From: Bdellovibrio sp. ZAP7
Lineage (GTDB): Bacteria; Bdellovibrionota; Bdellovibrionia; Bdellovibrionales; Bdellovibrionaceae
Assembly (NCBI RefSeq): GCF_006874645.1
Contig: NZ_CP030082.1
Location: 1,612,001 to 1,676,000, forward strand
Reading direction: 5' to 3'
Length of the DNA: 64,000 bases
Shown: positions 42,995 to 51,252 of the stretch, one piece after another
Layout: each line of letters begins with the position of its first letter
Position numbering within the stretch: position 1 is the first letter of the stretch
Position numbers and translations under genes: made by a program
The notes under the pieces: model-generated
What the model was told of the DNA's origin: nothing
Seen by the model: the letters and a program-made list of their open reading frames with translations, nothing else
Databases searched by the model: none

Positions 42995-44275
42995 ATGCGA
43001 TTCTTACTATTACCACTTATTATTCTAGGGATGGGAACAGGGACTAACTCTGCGAACGCGCAAGTTAAACCGGTTGTCACAGCCGCAGATCCTTCCGCAA
43101 TGGAACTGAAAGCCAGAAAAATTTATGAACGTTTAACAGGAACTAAGCTTCCTGCTGACAGTCCCGTAGTTGCGCAGATGGTAACATTCTTGAATAAAGG
43201 AGATGTTGAAGGTGCCGCGAAAATTGCGACCGCTGACGACAATTTCTTAAATATCACAGTTAAGTTGATGGCGCTTAAGCTTTCAACACGTGATGAAACT
43301 ATCAAGACAGATTTGAACGACATGGTTGCTGCATTTATTGGTGTGACCCGTGACCAAAGAGATGCGCGCGAGTTGTTAAACGGGAACTTCTATTACAGAG
43401 GCGCTGACAATCTGACAGGTGTTCGCTCTAATCTGGTTGCAGATATCCTGCTGACTAATAACCATTATATCGACCTCGAAGATAAACGTGTGAATCTTGC
43501 AAAAAACCTGGTGCGTGTAAATGGTCAGGTCATTGCGGTAGGGGATGCAGCAACTGTTGCCAATCCTGATCCGGCAGGAGTTCTCACTTCTCGTGCCTTT
43601 CAATCAGCGCACACGGTGATGGGAACAAACCGTCGTTTGGTGGAATATACGTTTCGCGAATTTATGTGTGTGCCTTTAAGCGAGTGGGCTGATACGGGTG
43701 CATCTGATTTGCGCATCGGTCGTGACATTGACCGTTTTCCAGGTGGAGACCATAACAAGTTTCTGACTTCCTGTAAGGGCTGCCACACTGTTATGGACGG
43801 ATTCCGCGGTGCTTTTGCTAAATGGGAAGTGAACAATAACCCAGCGGGCATTAAACACGTAGATGCAAATCCTCATTCAAATACATCGGATGCATATACT
43901 ATCATCGTGGATAATTCGACGGGCGTAATCCAAAAGTATAACAAGAATGCAAACGTTTTCCCGGCTGGATATGTCACAAGAGATGATTCATGGGTGAACA
44001 ATGCAATTCGTGAGAAAAATGCCAACTTTTTCGAATGGCGCGGCAATGCTTTGTCAGGTAATGGTGCGAAAAGTTTTGGTACAACAGTCGCAAACTCCCG
44101 TCGCTTCAGTCAGTGTATGGCGAAACGAGCTTACGAAACTGTTTGTCGTAAGACTTTCGATGAAGCTAAAGACCTTGATAAGCTAAAAACTTGGGGTGTT
44201 GAGTTTGAAAACAGCGGTTACAAATTGAAAAGTTTGTTTGAAAAAGTCGCTGCTAAACCAGGCTGCTTGGAATAG
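42995..44275 (+). CDS. Exported protein with one c-type haem motif
   Basis: 426 residues from an ATG with a G-rich ribosome site; a TTG at 42956 extends the frame without a better signal. The signal peptide is cut near NSANA. A single haem-attachment site CKGCH lies at Cys260-His264. No other domain is recognised; the C-terminal half has two further Cys pairs (FSQCM and TVCRK). It is the first gene of a five- or six-gene plus-strand run of exported proteins. A redox or structural role in the envelope is inferred. Confidence 0.75.
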   Translation: MRFLLLPLIILGMGTGTNSANAQVKPVVTAADPSAMELKARKIYERLTGTKLPADSPVVAQMVTFLNKGDVEGAAKIATADDNFLNITVKLMALKLSTRDETIKTDLNDMVAAFIGVTRDQRDARELLNGNFYYRGADNLTGVRSNLVADILLTNNHYIDLEDKRVNLAKNLVRVNGQVIAVGDAATVANPDPAGVLTSRAFQSAHTVMGTNRRLVEYTFREFMCVPLSEWADTGASDLRIGRDIDRFPGGDHNKFLTSCKGCHTVMDGFRGAFAKWEVNNNPAGIKHVDANPHSNTSDAYTIIVDNSTGVIQKYNKNANVFPAGYVTRDDSWVNNAIREKNANFFEWRGNALSGNGAKSFGTTVANSRRFSQCMAKRAYETVCRKTFDEAKDLDKLKTWGVEFENSGYKLKSLFEKVAAKPGCLE

Positions 44276-44287
44276 TCGGAGGACGTC

Positions 44288-44956
44288 ATGAATAAGAAAT
44301 ATACTAAGTTTTTATTTTATGTTCTGCCTTCAATGTTTTTTGTGACCGTTAGTTTTAATAACTGCGGTCGTTATGGAGAAATGCAGGGGGCGTCTGACCT
44401 GTCCTCGACAAGCTCTAGTGGTACTGCGACAGAATCAACAGACTCAGAAGCTCTTGGCATGCCCTATGCGCTTTTGTCGGCAGAACAGACTTTTGAATCG
44501 ATGTTAAGAGTTGCCAACGTATCAACAGTCAGTGCGGCTCTCTCTACAGAATATGCAAATCGTTATGGCGCTTTGGCTGCAGGCAATGACCTTACTATGG
44601 CTAACGGTCCATTAATGCTAAGTGCAACAAGTTTAGGTGGTGAGGTTTGCAATTCAGTTCTTGCCACAGAAAAAGCGGAAGCCGCTGGCTCGCGTGATTT
44701 CTTTAATAGTATCAACTTCGCTGCAGGTGTGTCTTCAATGACGGATGCTCAGTTCAACGCCAGTGTGCGAGGTATGGCCCGATCTTATTGGGGGCGTAAC
44801 GAAACAGCTGAGGAACTGGCATTGCTTCAAACTTTTAAAAGTGAATTTATAGCAGCTTTGGCGGCGAATGCTCGCACTCAAGCTGCGTCGACTAGCAATT
44901 TGATGCTGGCGACTTGTGCGGCGATGATTTCAAGCTTCGACGCACTTTCTTACTAA
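44288..44956 (+). CDS. Exported lipoprotein-like protein with FNNCG motif
   Basis: 222 residues. An N-terminal hydrophobic segment (FLFYVLPSMFFVTV) runs into SFNNCGRYGE, which looks like a lipidation site but has Asn at -1 and -2 where a normal lipobox has Gly/Ala/Ser and a small residue. A Ser/Thr linker follows. The rest is helical and Ala-rich, with two Cys. It starts 12 bp after the haem protein stop with GGAGG before the ATG, and ends 41 bp before the DUF1501-like gene. No family is recognised. Confidence 0.7.
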   Translation: MNKKYTKFLFYVLPSMFFVTVSFNNCGRYGEMQGASDLSSTSSSGTATESTDSEALGMPYALLSAEQTFESMLRVANVSTVSAALSTEYANRYGALAAGNDLTMANGPLMLSATSLGGEVCNSVLATEKAEAAGSRDFFNSINFAAGVSSMTDAQFNASVRGMARSYWGRNETAEELALLQTFKSEFIAALAANARTQAASTSNLMLATCAAMISSFDALSY

Positions 44957-44997
44957 TTTTGTTTTTGATTTTTAGGTTTAGTTCTCTGGGGGAGAAT

Positions 44998-46401
44998 ATG
45001 GCAAAAGATAAAAAAGAAATCCCGTTTTGGGCAGCTACCGGTCACAAAAAGCCAGTTACTCGCCGCGATTTCCTTTCTGCGGGAATCATACCCTTCGCTG
45101 CGAACTTGTTCGTACCGAATTGGGTATCGATGATTTTGGGCAATCAGGCTCATGCAGCGAATGACTGTCCTGTTCCTTTGTCATTAATTCCGATGGTAAC
45201 TGTAAATCTAAGCGGCGGGGCTGCCATGGCGGCAAACTATGTCCCGCAGAATGCAGCTCGCCAACCCCTTGCTTCATACAACAAGATGGGCCTAGGTAAT
45301 AATCAAGTACCTATTGAACGAGCTTTCGGAAATGCGCCTTTTGCGGGTAATGGCATTAGTAAGTTTTTGACTGGGGTTAAATCCAAAGCGTCAGCTGGTA
45401 CCATGGGCAAGACAGCTTTTATCGGATTTTGCGTCGATTCTCAAAACGATACGAATCAGAATAAATTTGATGTGTCCGGTGCAGTAACTAAGGCGGGATT
45501 GGTGGGAACTAATCTGCCAAACATCGGTAATCGTAACACTCGCACGGGGATGAATCAGTCGGCGGGATTTGCAGTGCCACCGGCACCCTTGATTGTGCAA
45601 AACTATTCAGCGTTGTTGTCTTCAATCGGCTATACGGCCTCATTGTCGACGGCTTTGAATGCCAATCAAAAGAACTCATTGGTAAAGCTGATGAGTAATT
45701 TAACTCAGACTCAATCTCGTAAAATAGCGACATTAGATGGTGGAGAAACTGTAAAAACGGTTTTGGATTGCGCTGGAATTAAAAACGTGGATGTGATGGC
45801 GAAGGGCGCTTCGATCGTAGATCCGCGTTCGAATGCGACATTCGCAAATGTTTGGGGTGTTACCGCTAATACCGCTAACAATAATCGCGAACTTTTATTC
45901 GGATCCATGATTTATAATACTTTATTGGGACAAGCAGGTTCTGCAAACATTGAGCTTGGTGGTTATGATTACCATGATGGATCCCGCACGACCGGAGATA
46001 CCAGAGATCTTGATGCCGGTACTGAAGTGGGGCGCATTCTTGAGAGCGCTTCTGTATTGGGCAAACCGGTTATGATCATGGTGGTTTCCGACGGTTCAGT
46101 TTATAGTAATGCCTCCGACGATCGCGCTGCCGGATGGGCGGGAGATCGTGGGCATGGCGTTGCATACCTGTTTTACTTCGATCCTAAAGGCCGTCCTGCG
46201 ACAAGCGATTTCCAAGTGGGTCAATTCAACGACAATCAAGCTTCGGATCCAACGTTTGTAACTGGTTCGAATCCTGAATTGGTTGCGGCAGCAGTATTTG
46301 CTAATTGGTGCCAGGCCAATAAGCGAATGGATCTATTTGATAAAGTTGCGAATCGTATTTTAGATACGTCTCAGCTTTCTCAGGTGATCAAGGTCGCCTA
46401 A
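44998..46401 (+). CDS. DUF1501-like protein with a Tat signal
   Basis: 467 residues from an ATG with GGGGAG upstream; a longer frame from 44914 lies inside the preceding gene. The N-terminus carries a twin-arginine motif (Arg22-Arg23 in TRRDFLSAG) and a signal peptide ending near AHA. The body resembles DUF1501 (sulfatase-related phosphatase fold) with the late conserved stretches MIMVVSDG and GDRGHGVAYLF. DUF1501 proteins in other phyla are often paired with haem-motif exported proteins. Tat export implies folding or cofactor loading in the cytosol. Activity unknown. Confidence 0.78.
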   Translation: MAKDKKEIPFWAATGHKKPVTRRDFLSAGIIPFAANLFVPNWVSMILGNQAHAANDCPVPLSLIPMVTVNLSGGAAMAANYVPQNAARQPLASYNKMGLGNNQVPIERAFGNAPFAGNGISKFLTGVKSKASAGTMGKTAFIGFCVDSQNDTNQNKFDVSGAVTKAGLVGTNLPNIGNRNTRTGMNQSAGFAVPPAPLIVQNYSALLSSIGYTASLSTALNANQKNSLVKLMSNLTQTQSRKIATLDGGETVKTVLDCAGIKNVDVMAKGASIVDPRSNATFANVWGVTANTANNNRELLFGSMIYNTLLGQAGSANIELGGYDYHDGSRTTGDTRDLDAGTEVGRILESASVLGKPVMIMVVSDGSVYSNASDDRAAGWAGDRGHGVAYLFYFDPKGRPATSDFQVGQFNDNQASDPTFVTGSNPELVAAAVFANWCQANKRMDLFDKVANRILDTSQLSQVIKVA

Positions 46402-46496
46402 TTTTTTTGCTTCTGCAATGCGGAAGCGATTTGTCGCCTGCTGGGGAGTGAGCGATAAATAGTTAATTGCGTGTTTGTATGTGTTTGGGGGAATGA

Positions 46497-47669
46497 GTGG
46501 GAAGCTCTAAAGTTGTTCAAAAAATTCTCTGGGCCGTTGGCGCTGTCATCACAGTTATTGCTTTTAATAACTGCGGTGAGGGATTCACTATGACAAACCT
46601 TAGCTCTGTATCCGGTGGCAGCACCGAGTTTTCTACAGCTGGCGGGGAGTCTTGTGAAGAGGCGATTGTTAAGGTCTATGCCGCAACTTTCCATCCGTTC
46701 TTAAATCAAACTTGCGGCGGATGTCATGTGTCCGGTGGTATAGGTCTGGGAGTTTTTGGTAGCCCCGATTTGGTGCCGTCATATGCCGCTTTCTCCAGCG
46801 TGGGGGCCGCGAAAATTTCAAGTCAGGCCGTGAATGGTTCTCATAAACCTCCGTATACAGGTCCACAAAACCAAGCTCGCATTACGGAGATTAATTCCTA
46901 TTGGGGTGCTGCTCAGGATAAGTATGCTCAATGTTTGGTTGATACGGGTCAGGCTCAAGTTTCTGCAAAAGTTAAATCTGCAGCACTTAAAGTTCCTGCA
47001 AACCTTGCTACAACATTCGTAACGATGACATGGGATTTGGCAGGTGCAACTCCATCGGCTCCGTTAACTGCGACAATTGATATTCGTCGAGCTGTGATCG
47101 GTGGTGTGACTCAAGGGTATGAGTTTAGAAATCCAACTTTGCGTCTGAAAAATGTTTCTTCGGGAAGTTACCAAGTCAACACAGTGAATCTTTACGTCAA
47201 CATGGCGAAAGCGGTCGAGGCGACAACATATCAAAACGTGTCTGCGGTAATTTCTACGACTACAGCCACGAATCTTTCTGCGGGCACGGCAAATGCCATT
47301 GTTGTCATGACTCCAAATGCGAATGATGTGATTGCCTTGGAATACGAAACTTTGAAATCGACGACAGCAACGGCTCCAACGCCGACTCCAACAGCAACGG
47401 CGACTGCTACCGCAACACCAACAAACGTGACTTATTCACAGTTGATTGCCGCAGGCGGAGTGTTTGCGAATAGCTGTGTGAGTTGTCATAGCTCAAGCAA
47501 TGCGCGTGGTGGATTGGATTTGACAAAATATGCGAGCGCGAAAACAGCCGCCGCAAATATTCAAGCGCGTATGAATAACTCCAATAATCCGATGCCAACC
47601 AGTGGTATTCTCTCTGAAGCTCAACGTACGATGGTGGACGTCTGGGTTGCTAACGGTGCTCCTCAGTAA
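46497..47669 (+). CDS. Exported two-haem-motif lipoprotein with FNNCG motif
   Basis: 390 residues from a GTG with GGGGG 6 bases upstream (an ATG at 46493 is out of frame). The N-terminal anchor is followed by IAFNNCGEG, the same unusual motif as the gene at 44288. Haem sites CGGCH (Cys73-His77) and CVSCH (Cys327-His331) bracket a beta-rich middle domain and a Thr/Pro/Ala linker with repeated TAT. The last 60 residues look like a cytochrome c fold with a Met in NNPMPTS as possible axial ligand. It is likely an outer-membrane-associated redox lipoprotein. Confidence 0.8.
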   Translation: MGSSKVVQKILWAVGAVITVIAFNNCGEGFTMTNLSSVSGGSTEFSTAGGESCEEAIVKVYAATFHPFLNQTCGGCHVSGGIGLGVFGSPDLVPSYAAFSSVGAAKISSQAVNGSHKPPYTGPQNQARITEINSYWGAAQDKYAQCLVDTGQAQVSAKVKSAALKVPANLATTFVTMTWDLAGATPSAPLTATIDIRRAVIGGVTQGYEFRNPTLRLKNVSSGSYQVNTVNLYVNMAKAVEATTYQNVSAVISTTTATNLSAGTANAIVVMTPNANDVIALEYETLKSTTATAPTPTPTATATATATPTNVTYSQLIAAGGVFANSCVSCHSSSNARGGLDLTKYASAKTAAANIQARMNNSNNPMPTSGILSEAQRTMVDVWVANGAPQ

Positions 47670-47780
47670 GGAGCGCCGCAAAAACTCCGAGCATTTGTAA
47701 GCTTTTTGATTTGCGCCTCATTCGTTGGAACCATAGACTTAAACACGAAATAAGTCTTGTCCATCAAATGAGGTTGCAGC

Positions 47781-48953
47781 GTGATTTTACTTCTTCCATT
47801 TTTGCTTCTTGCAGGACTAATAATTCCACAAGTCAGCCAAGCGTATCCGGATTTTATTTCTTACGGGTACAACACATGCATTACATGCCATTATAATGGG
47901 CAGGGTAACGGTCCTCTGACTGATTACGGTCGCGCTCTTTTCACGACGGAGATCGCCGCTCGCGATCTGGTATTCAATAAAAAATTATCCGAGGAAGAAA
48001 TCGCTGCTAAATCGGGTTTTTTGGGTTCGACTCAATTGCCATGGTGGATTCGTCCAGGTATCAAATATCGCGGTCTATACTTTCAGCAAAATCCCGGCGG
48101 ACCTGCCGCAGTTACAAAATATATCACGATGCAGGCGGACGCCAACGTCGCCGTTCAATTTGATCGTGGCGCGAAATACTTGATGGTTTTATCTGGTGGT
48201 TATCAGCCAACTCCGGCAGCTCGTGCCAACATCAATGATCCTGACAATAAAAACTTTATCTCCCGCGAACACTACTTCCGTTGGCAGGTAAATAAGAAAT
48301 TCTACACGTACGTAGGAACGATGGATAAAGTCTTCGGTATTCGCACCGCTGACCATACGTCTTACAGTCGTTTGGTGACGGATGTTGCTCAAAATGACCA
48401 ATCCACAGGCGTGATCACGCAATACTACGGCGACAATTGGGAAATCACGGGAGATCTCTTTATTGGTAACGTCTTGCAGGAAGATGAGGACGTTCGTCAA
48501 AAAGGTCTTTCTGTGATGATGGAATTTGACGTAGCAGACAAGAACCGTTTGGGTTTCGCAGTTATGCAGTCAAAAAATGATTACGTGGAAAAGACTCGCT
48601 TGGAATTCCATCAAAAGCTCGGCTTTGAAAAAGGCGACAGTCTGTTGACTGAGGTGGGGTTCGTGAAAGACAGCCCTCTGGCAAATCCAAGTGACAAGGT
48701 CGGTGGCTATTTCATGTTGCAAAGCTTACTGGGGATCACACGTGGTTATAATATTCTCAGTCAAATTGAGTATTACAATGCCACAATGTCATCAGAGTCA
48801 GCCGATGAATTTAAATGGTCTTTCGGTCTTTTGGCCTTCCCGATGCCGCGTGTGGAATTCCGCGCAGGTTTCGTAAATGGTCGCAAATTAAATGATACAT
48901 CTGTGAATGCGGATGCTTGGATGTTGCAGTCACAACTGCATCTGTCCCTGTAG
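47781..48953 (+). CDS. Outer-membrane barrel with an N-terminal c-type haem motif
   Basis: 390 residues from a GTG with a GAGG ribosome site. The signal peptide is cut near SQAY. Right after it is a haem site CITCH (Cys33-His37) in YNTCITCHYNGQGNGPLTDYG. The remainder alternates polar and hydrophobic residues as in a beta-barrel and ends LHLSL, close to a barrel-terminal strand. A barrel with its own haem is reminiscent of porin-cytochrome electron conduits, though not homologous by any motif that I can see. It is 9 bp upstream of another barrel gene. Confidence 0.75.
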   Translation: MILLLPFLLLAGLIIPQVSQAYPDFISYGYNTCITCHYNGQGNGPLTDYGRALFTTEIAARDLVFNKKLSEEEIAAKSGFLGSTQLPWWIRPGIKYRGLYFQQNPGGPAAVTKYITMQADANVAVQFDRGAKYLMVLSGGYQPTPAARANINDPDNKNFISREHYFRWQVNKKFYTYVGTMDKVFGIRTADHTSYSRLVTDVAQNDQSTGVITQYYGDNWEITGDLFIGNVLQEDEDVRQKGLSVMMEFDVADKNRLGFAVMQSKNDYVEKTRLEFHQKLGFEKGDSLLTEVGFVKDSPLANPSDKVGGYFMLQSLLGITRGYNILSQIEYYNATMSSESADEFKWSFGLLAFPMPRVEFRAGFVNGRKLNDTSVNADAWMLQSQLHLSL

Positions 48954-48962
48954 GAGGCGTAC

Positions 48963-49592
48963 GTGAAACAGCTTTTGATTATCTTTTCGATCGTTTTACT
49001 GTCAGCTTCTGGTTGGGCTCAGAAAAATGGAGCGCCGACAAAATCCGTTGCTACTGCAGCGCCGACTACGGCACCTCGTGCATTGGAGCGTTGGTTGTTA
49101 ACAGGCGAATACAACTCCTGGGTTGAGAAGCTTTCTATTTCCAATAACTCCGGAAGCACTCAAGACGCGAAAGCGTCGTACTATGGTTTCGGCGTGGGAG
49201 TAGAAAAAAACTTTTACTATTCCAAATGGGGTTGGGGAGTTGGTGGTGGAATCTCTGGTGGCAGCGCCGTCGGTGGAGACAAAAATACCGGCCTTAATTA
49301 TTTCCAAGCCCGCGTGCCTTGGACCGCCCTGCGTATCACTCCCCGAATATTCTATCGCATGGGGCCGAAAGTAGATTTGGGATTCGATATCTCGTCCTAT
49401 TTCAAAAACGTGGATTGGCCGACGGGTGCAAGCGGCGATCTGACCGTGCAGTCGGGGTCAAAAATGATCTCCGGCGGTTTCTTAGATTTAAGAGCGCGCG
49501 TAGGGCAGTCCTTCGAATACATCCAAAGCTTCGGAATGGTTTATAAGGATGAGACGATGTATTGGCGTGTAGGTTTGGCCTACCGATTGTAG
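48963..49592 (+). CDS. Small outer-membrane barrel-like protein
   Basis: 209 residues from a GTG with GGAGG 5 bases upstream. The signal peptide is cut near GWAQ. After a Thr/Ala/Pro linker, residues 45-209 show paired aromatic strands, and the chain ends in YWRVGLAYRL, a typical barrel C-terminus. There is no haem motif. It starts 9 bp after the haem-barrel gene, so the two are co-transcribed. Function unknown; it may be a small pore or a partner of the larger barrel. Confidence 0.7.
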   Translation: MKQLLIIFSIVLLSASGWAQKNGAPTKSVATAAPTTAPRALERWLLTGEYNSWVEKLSISNNSGSTQDAKASYYGFGVGVEKNFYYSKWGWGVGGGISGGSAVGGDKNTGLNYFQARVPWTALRITPRIFYRMGPKVDLGFDISSYFKNVDWPTGASGDLTVQSGSKMISGGFLDLRARVGQSFEYIQSFGMVYKDETMYWRVGLAYRL

Positions 49593-49716
49593 GGGTTGAT
49601 GAAAATGGCCCGATCGACTTCGTTGTCGGGCTATCTCCTCGCTCCGACGGGCATTTAGCCCGCCTGCGCTGCGGGGATAACCCTCCGCCTCGCGCTCGAA
49701 CCATTTTGATCAACCC
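49592..49716. repeat. Second palindromic non-coding element
   Basis: Inverted ends GGGGTTGATGAAAATGG (49592-49608) and CCATTTTGATCAACCC (49701-49716) match at about 15 of 16-17 positions. Between them are GC-rich inverted segments, for example ATGGCCCGA with TCGGGCTAT and CGACGGGC with GCCCG. It begins at the last base of the barrel gene stop. It differs in sequence from the element at 25011 but has the same plan: inverted ends, GC-rich hairpins, a position between convergent genes. Confidence 0.5.
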
Positions 49717-49778
49717 TGTTTTGCATTTTGAGACGGGGATGGATACGGGTTCGGGGACGTGGGGTAGATATTAGACAT

Positions 49779-49808
49779 AAAAAAAGCCTGGTTTTTACCA
49801 GGCTTTTT
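49779..49808 (+). terminator. Bidirectional terminator
   Basis: AAAAAAGCCTGG and CCAGGCTTTTTT form a 12-bp stem around TTTTTA. It serves the barrel operon on the plus strand and the convergent cytochrome gene on the minus strand. Confidence 0.9.
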
Positions 49809-50213
49809 TTATTGGATGTTTAGGATCCAGGTTTCTAGAGTTTGCAGTTGGTCGGAGGTGAGGTTGCCTCCAGAGGGTGGCATGTTTCCGGCGATACCTG
49901 TGCTGTTGCCAGCAATTTTCGTGTAAAGCTGAGAGCCTGAAAGGCTTCCTGGGGTCACCAGGTTTTGCGCTATGAATTGAGCTTCAGAGATATTGCCCCA
50001 AGTTTGATGGCTTGCTTGAGTGTGGCAAGTCGCACAGTGGTCGCGCAAGATCGTTTGAGCTGCCTGGAAAGCTGGCGTTCCGCCGCCACCCTCACCGTAA
50101 ATATCAGCATCATAACTGGATGAATTGTAGGCTTTGCCACAGCTCAATGGAGTTAAAAGGGCCAGGCCCAATATAGCGGAAAGTACCAGTTTTGTAGTCG
50201 TTCTAAGTCCCAT
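49809..50213 (-). CDS. Single-haem c-type cytochrome-like lipoprotein
   Basis: 134 residues. The lipobox is TPLSC near residue 25. A haem site CATCH lies at Cys60-His64, and GNMPPSGGNLTSDQ gives a Met axial-ligand candidate, the usual layout of a small cytochrome c. It would sit in the outer membrane or periplasm and carry electrons. It faces the haem-barrel cluster tail to tail, so it may be functionally related although transcribed separately. Confidence 0.82.
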   Translation of the reverse strand: MGLRTTTKLVLSAILGLALLTPLSCGKAYNSSSYDADIYGEGGGGTPAFQAAQTILRDHCATCHTQASHQTWGNISEAQFIAQNLVTPGSLSGSQLYTKIAGNSTGIAGNMPPSGGNLTSDQLQTLETWILNIQ

Positions 50214-50360
50214 GTCTTTATTAAGCCATGGCTAAAGGAAACTGAAAAGCAAACAAAGGTCCAAGTCTTGTTCCCGAACGCTCAAAACCAAGGGTTACGA
50301 CTCCAAATTTCACCGTTCAAATTTGGGTCGCCAGAACTCGCATCCTTTGAAAACAAGATC

Positions 50361-50585
50361 CTATTTCCGCTCAGGAGCGGGTGACATTTGCGTCGAAGAT
50401 TGGAGAGGATTTGTTTTCGCAAACAAAGAAACCGGATTCGTTTTCTTAGTCGTGATTTCAGCCCCGGAGTTGATTTTAGAAAGAGTTTCAGTAGCTTTAG
50501 CGATTGAAGAGGCGGCGGTAAGATTCGGCTGCGCACCAGCCGATAGACAGCAAAAAAACAAAAGACCGATCAAAAGAGCCTTCAT
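50361..50585 (-). CDS. Small exported protein
   Basis: 74 residues from an ATG with GAGG about 8 bases upstream; an ATG three codons earlier is less likely. A signal peptide (KALLIGLLFFCCLSAGA) is cut before QPNLTA. The mature part is about 55 residues, polar, rich in Ser, Thr, Lys and Pro. No family is recognised. It is a plausible gene because of its signal peptide and ribosome site, but short enough that chance cannot be ruled out. Confidence 0.5.
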   Translation of the reverse strand: MKALLIGLLFFCCLSAGAQPNLTAASSIAKATETLSKINSGAEITTKKTNPVSLFAKTNPLQSSTQMSPAPERK

Positions 50586-50787
50586 ATAAAACACCTCATT
50601 ACTGAGTCAACTATATCAAAAAATTAAGGCGCTTTGTATAAGCGTCATTAAAAACAAGACCGAATTACTTAACTACTAGGAGTTCGCTGCCGGCGGCAGT
50701 GAACGACAAAAACAAAGCTACGATTTTAGTGGTATTAATCTTCAGGAAATACTTCGACGAAGTCGGAGTGCGTAAGGCAAAAATTAA

Positions 50788-50809
50788 AAAACCGCCATAG
50801 GGCGGTTGT
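50788..50809 (-). terminator. Terminator of tRNA-Leu
   Basis: On the minus strand AACCGCC and GGCGGTT form a 7-bp stem with a short loop, then TTTTAATTTTT. It lies 33 bases after the CCA end of the tRNA. Confidence 0.8.
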
Positions 50810-50841
50810 TCTTACTTCGATGGAGTCGAAGCGTAAGCAGT

Positions 50842-50923
50842 TGGTGCGGGTGGAGGGACTTGAACCCCCATGCTTTCGCGGAAGATTTTGAATCTTCTGT
50901 GTCTACCATTTCACCACACCCGC
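50842..50923 (-). tRNA. tRNA-Leu (anticodon CAA)
   Basis: An 82-base cloverleaf with a long variable arm, as in Leu tRNAs. Acceptor GCGGGTG pairs with CACCCGC, with discriminator A and encoded CCA. The anticodon stem is GAAGA/TCTTC and the loop TTCAAAA gives CAA, reading TTG codons. The T arm is built from GGGGGTTCAAGTCCCTC. Confidence 0.93.
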
Positions 50924-50936
50924 AGTGAGGTGATCT

Positions 50937-50965
50937 TTTTAATATCAGAAGGCCCTCATCCTCAA
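50937..50965 (-). promoter_or_regulatory. Possible promoter of tRNA-Leu
   Basis: On the minus strand TTGAGG, a 17-base spacer, then TTAAAA, ending 13 bases ahead of the tRNA. The -10 is a poor match. Confidence 0.35.
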
Positions 50966-51003
50966 CATCTTTTTTCAAAAAGCCTGATTTTTCTGAGTTT
51001 TTG

Positions 51004-51025
51004 CCCGCTTTTTCAGCGGGTTTTG
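51004..51025 (+). terminator. Orphan terminator-like hairpin
   Basis: CCCGCT and AGCGGG form a 6-bp stem with a five-base loop, then TTTTG. It points along the plus strand, but no plus-strand gene is seen upstream of it up to 49592. Confidence 0.4.
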
Positions 51026-51184
51026 TGCTCCAGGCCAATTTGACCCCAGTTTGAAAGAAGTTCAGGAAGCGTTCGATCAGTTGTCACTCTTTTATGCTGC
51101 CACCCAAAATAGGGGGAGTTCCTTAGGGTCGCTAAAGCCCGCAAATTCAAGGGTTTACACGGTGTGGACGAAAAGCGGCGCAGT

Positions 51185-51200
51185 TGGCATTGGCCTTGCT
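51185..51200 (+). promoter_or_regulatory. Sigma-54 promoter candidate
   Basis: TGGCATTGGCCTTGCT matches the -24/-12 consensus at 15 of 16 positions, with the required GG and GC exactly 10 bases apart. The implied transcript start is near 51211, giving a leader of about 40 bases before ATG 51253. The leader contains a small hairpin (GGTTTT/AAAACC). Two sigma-54 activators are encoded in this window. Confidence 0.65.
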
Positions 51201-51252
51201 TTAGAGGGATTCGATTTAAAAAGGTTTTAGAAAACCACACTGAGGAGACTTT

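Noticed and set aside
46497-47669. Frameshift or pseudogene because of the out-of-frame ATG at 46493
   Set aside because: The GTG at 46497 has a good ribosome site and the whole frame is intact with two haem motifs.
50282-50536. Minus- and plus-strand frames overlapping the small exported protein
   Set aside because: They lack signal peptides and ribosome sites; the 50361-50585 frame explains the region better.
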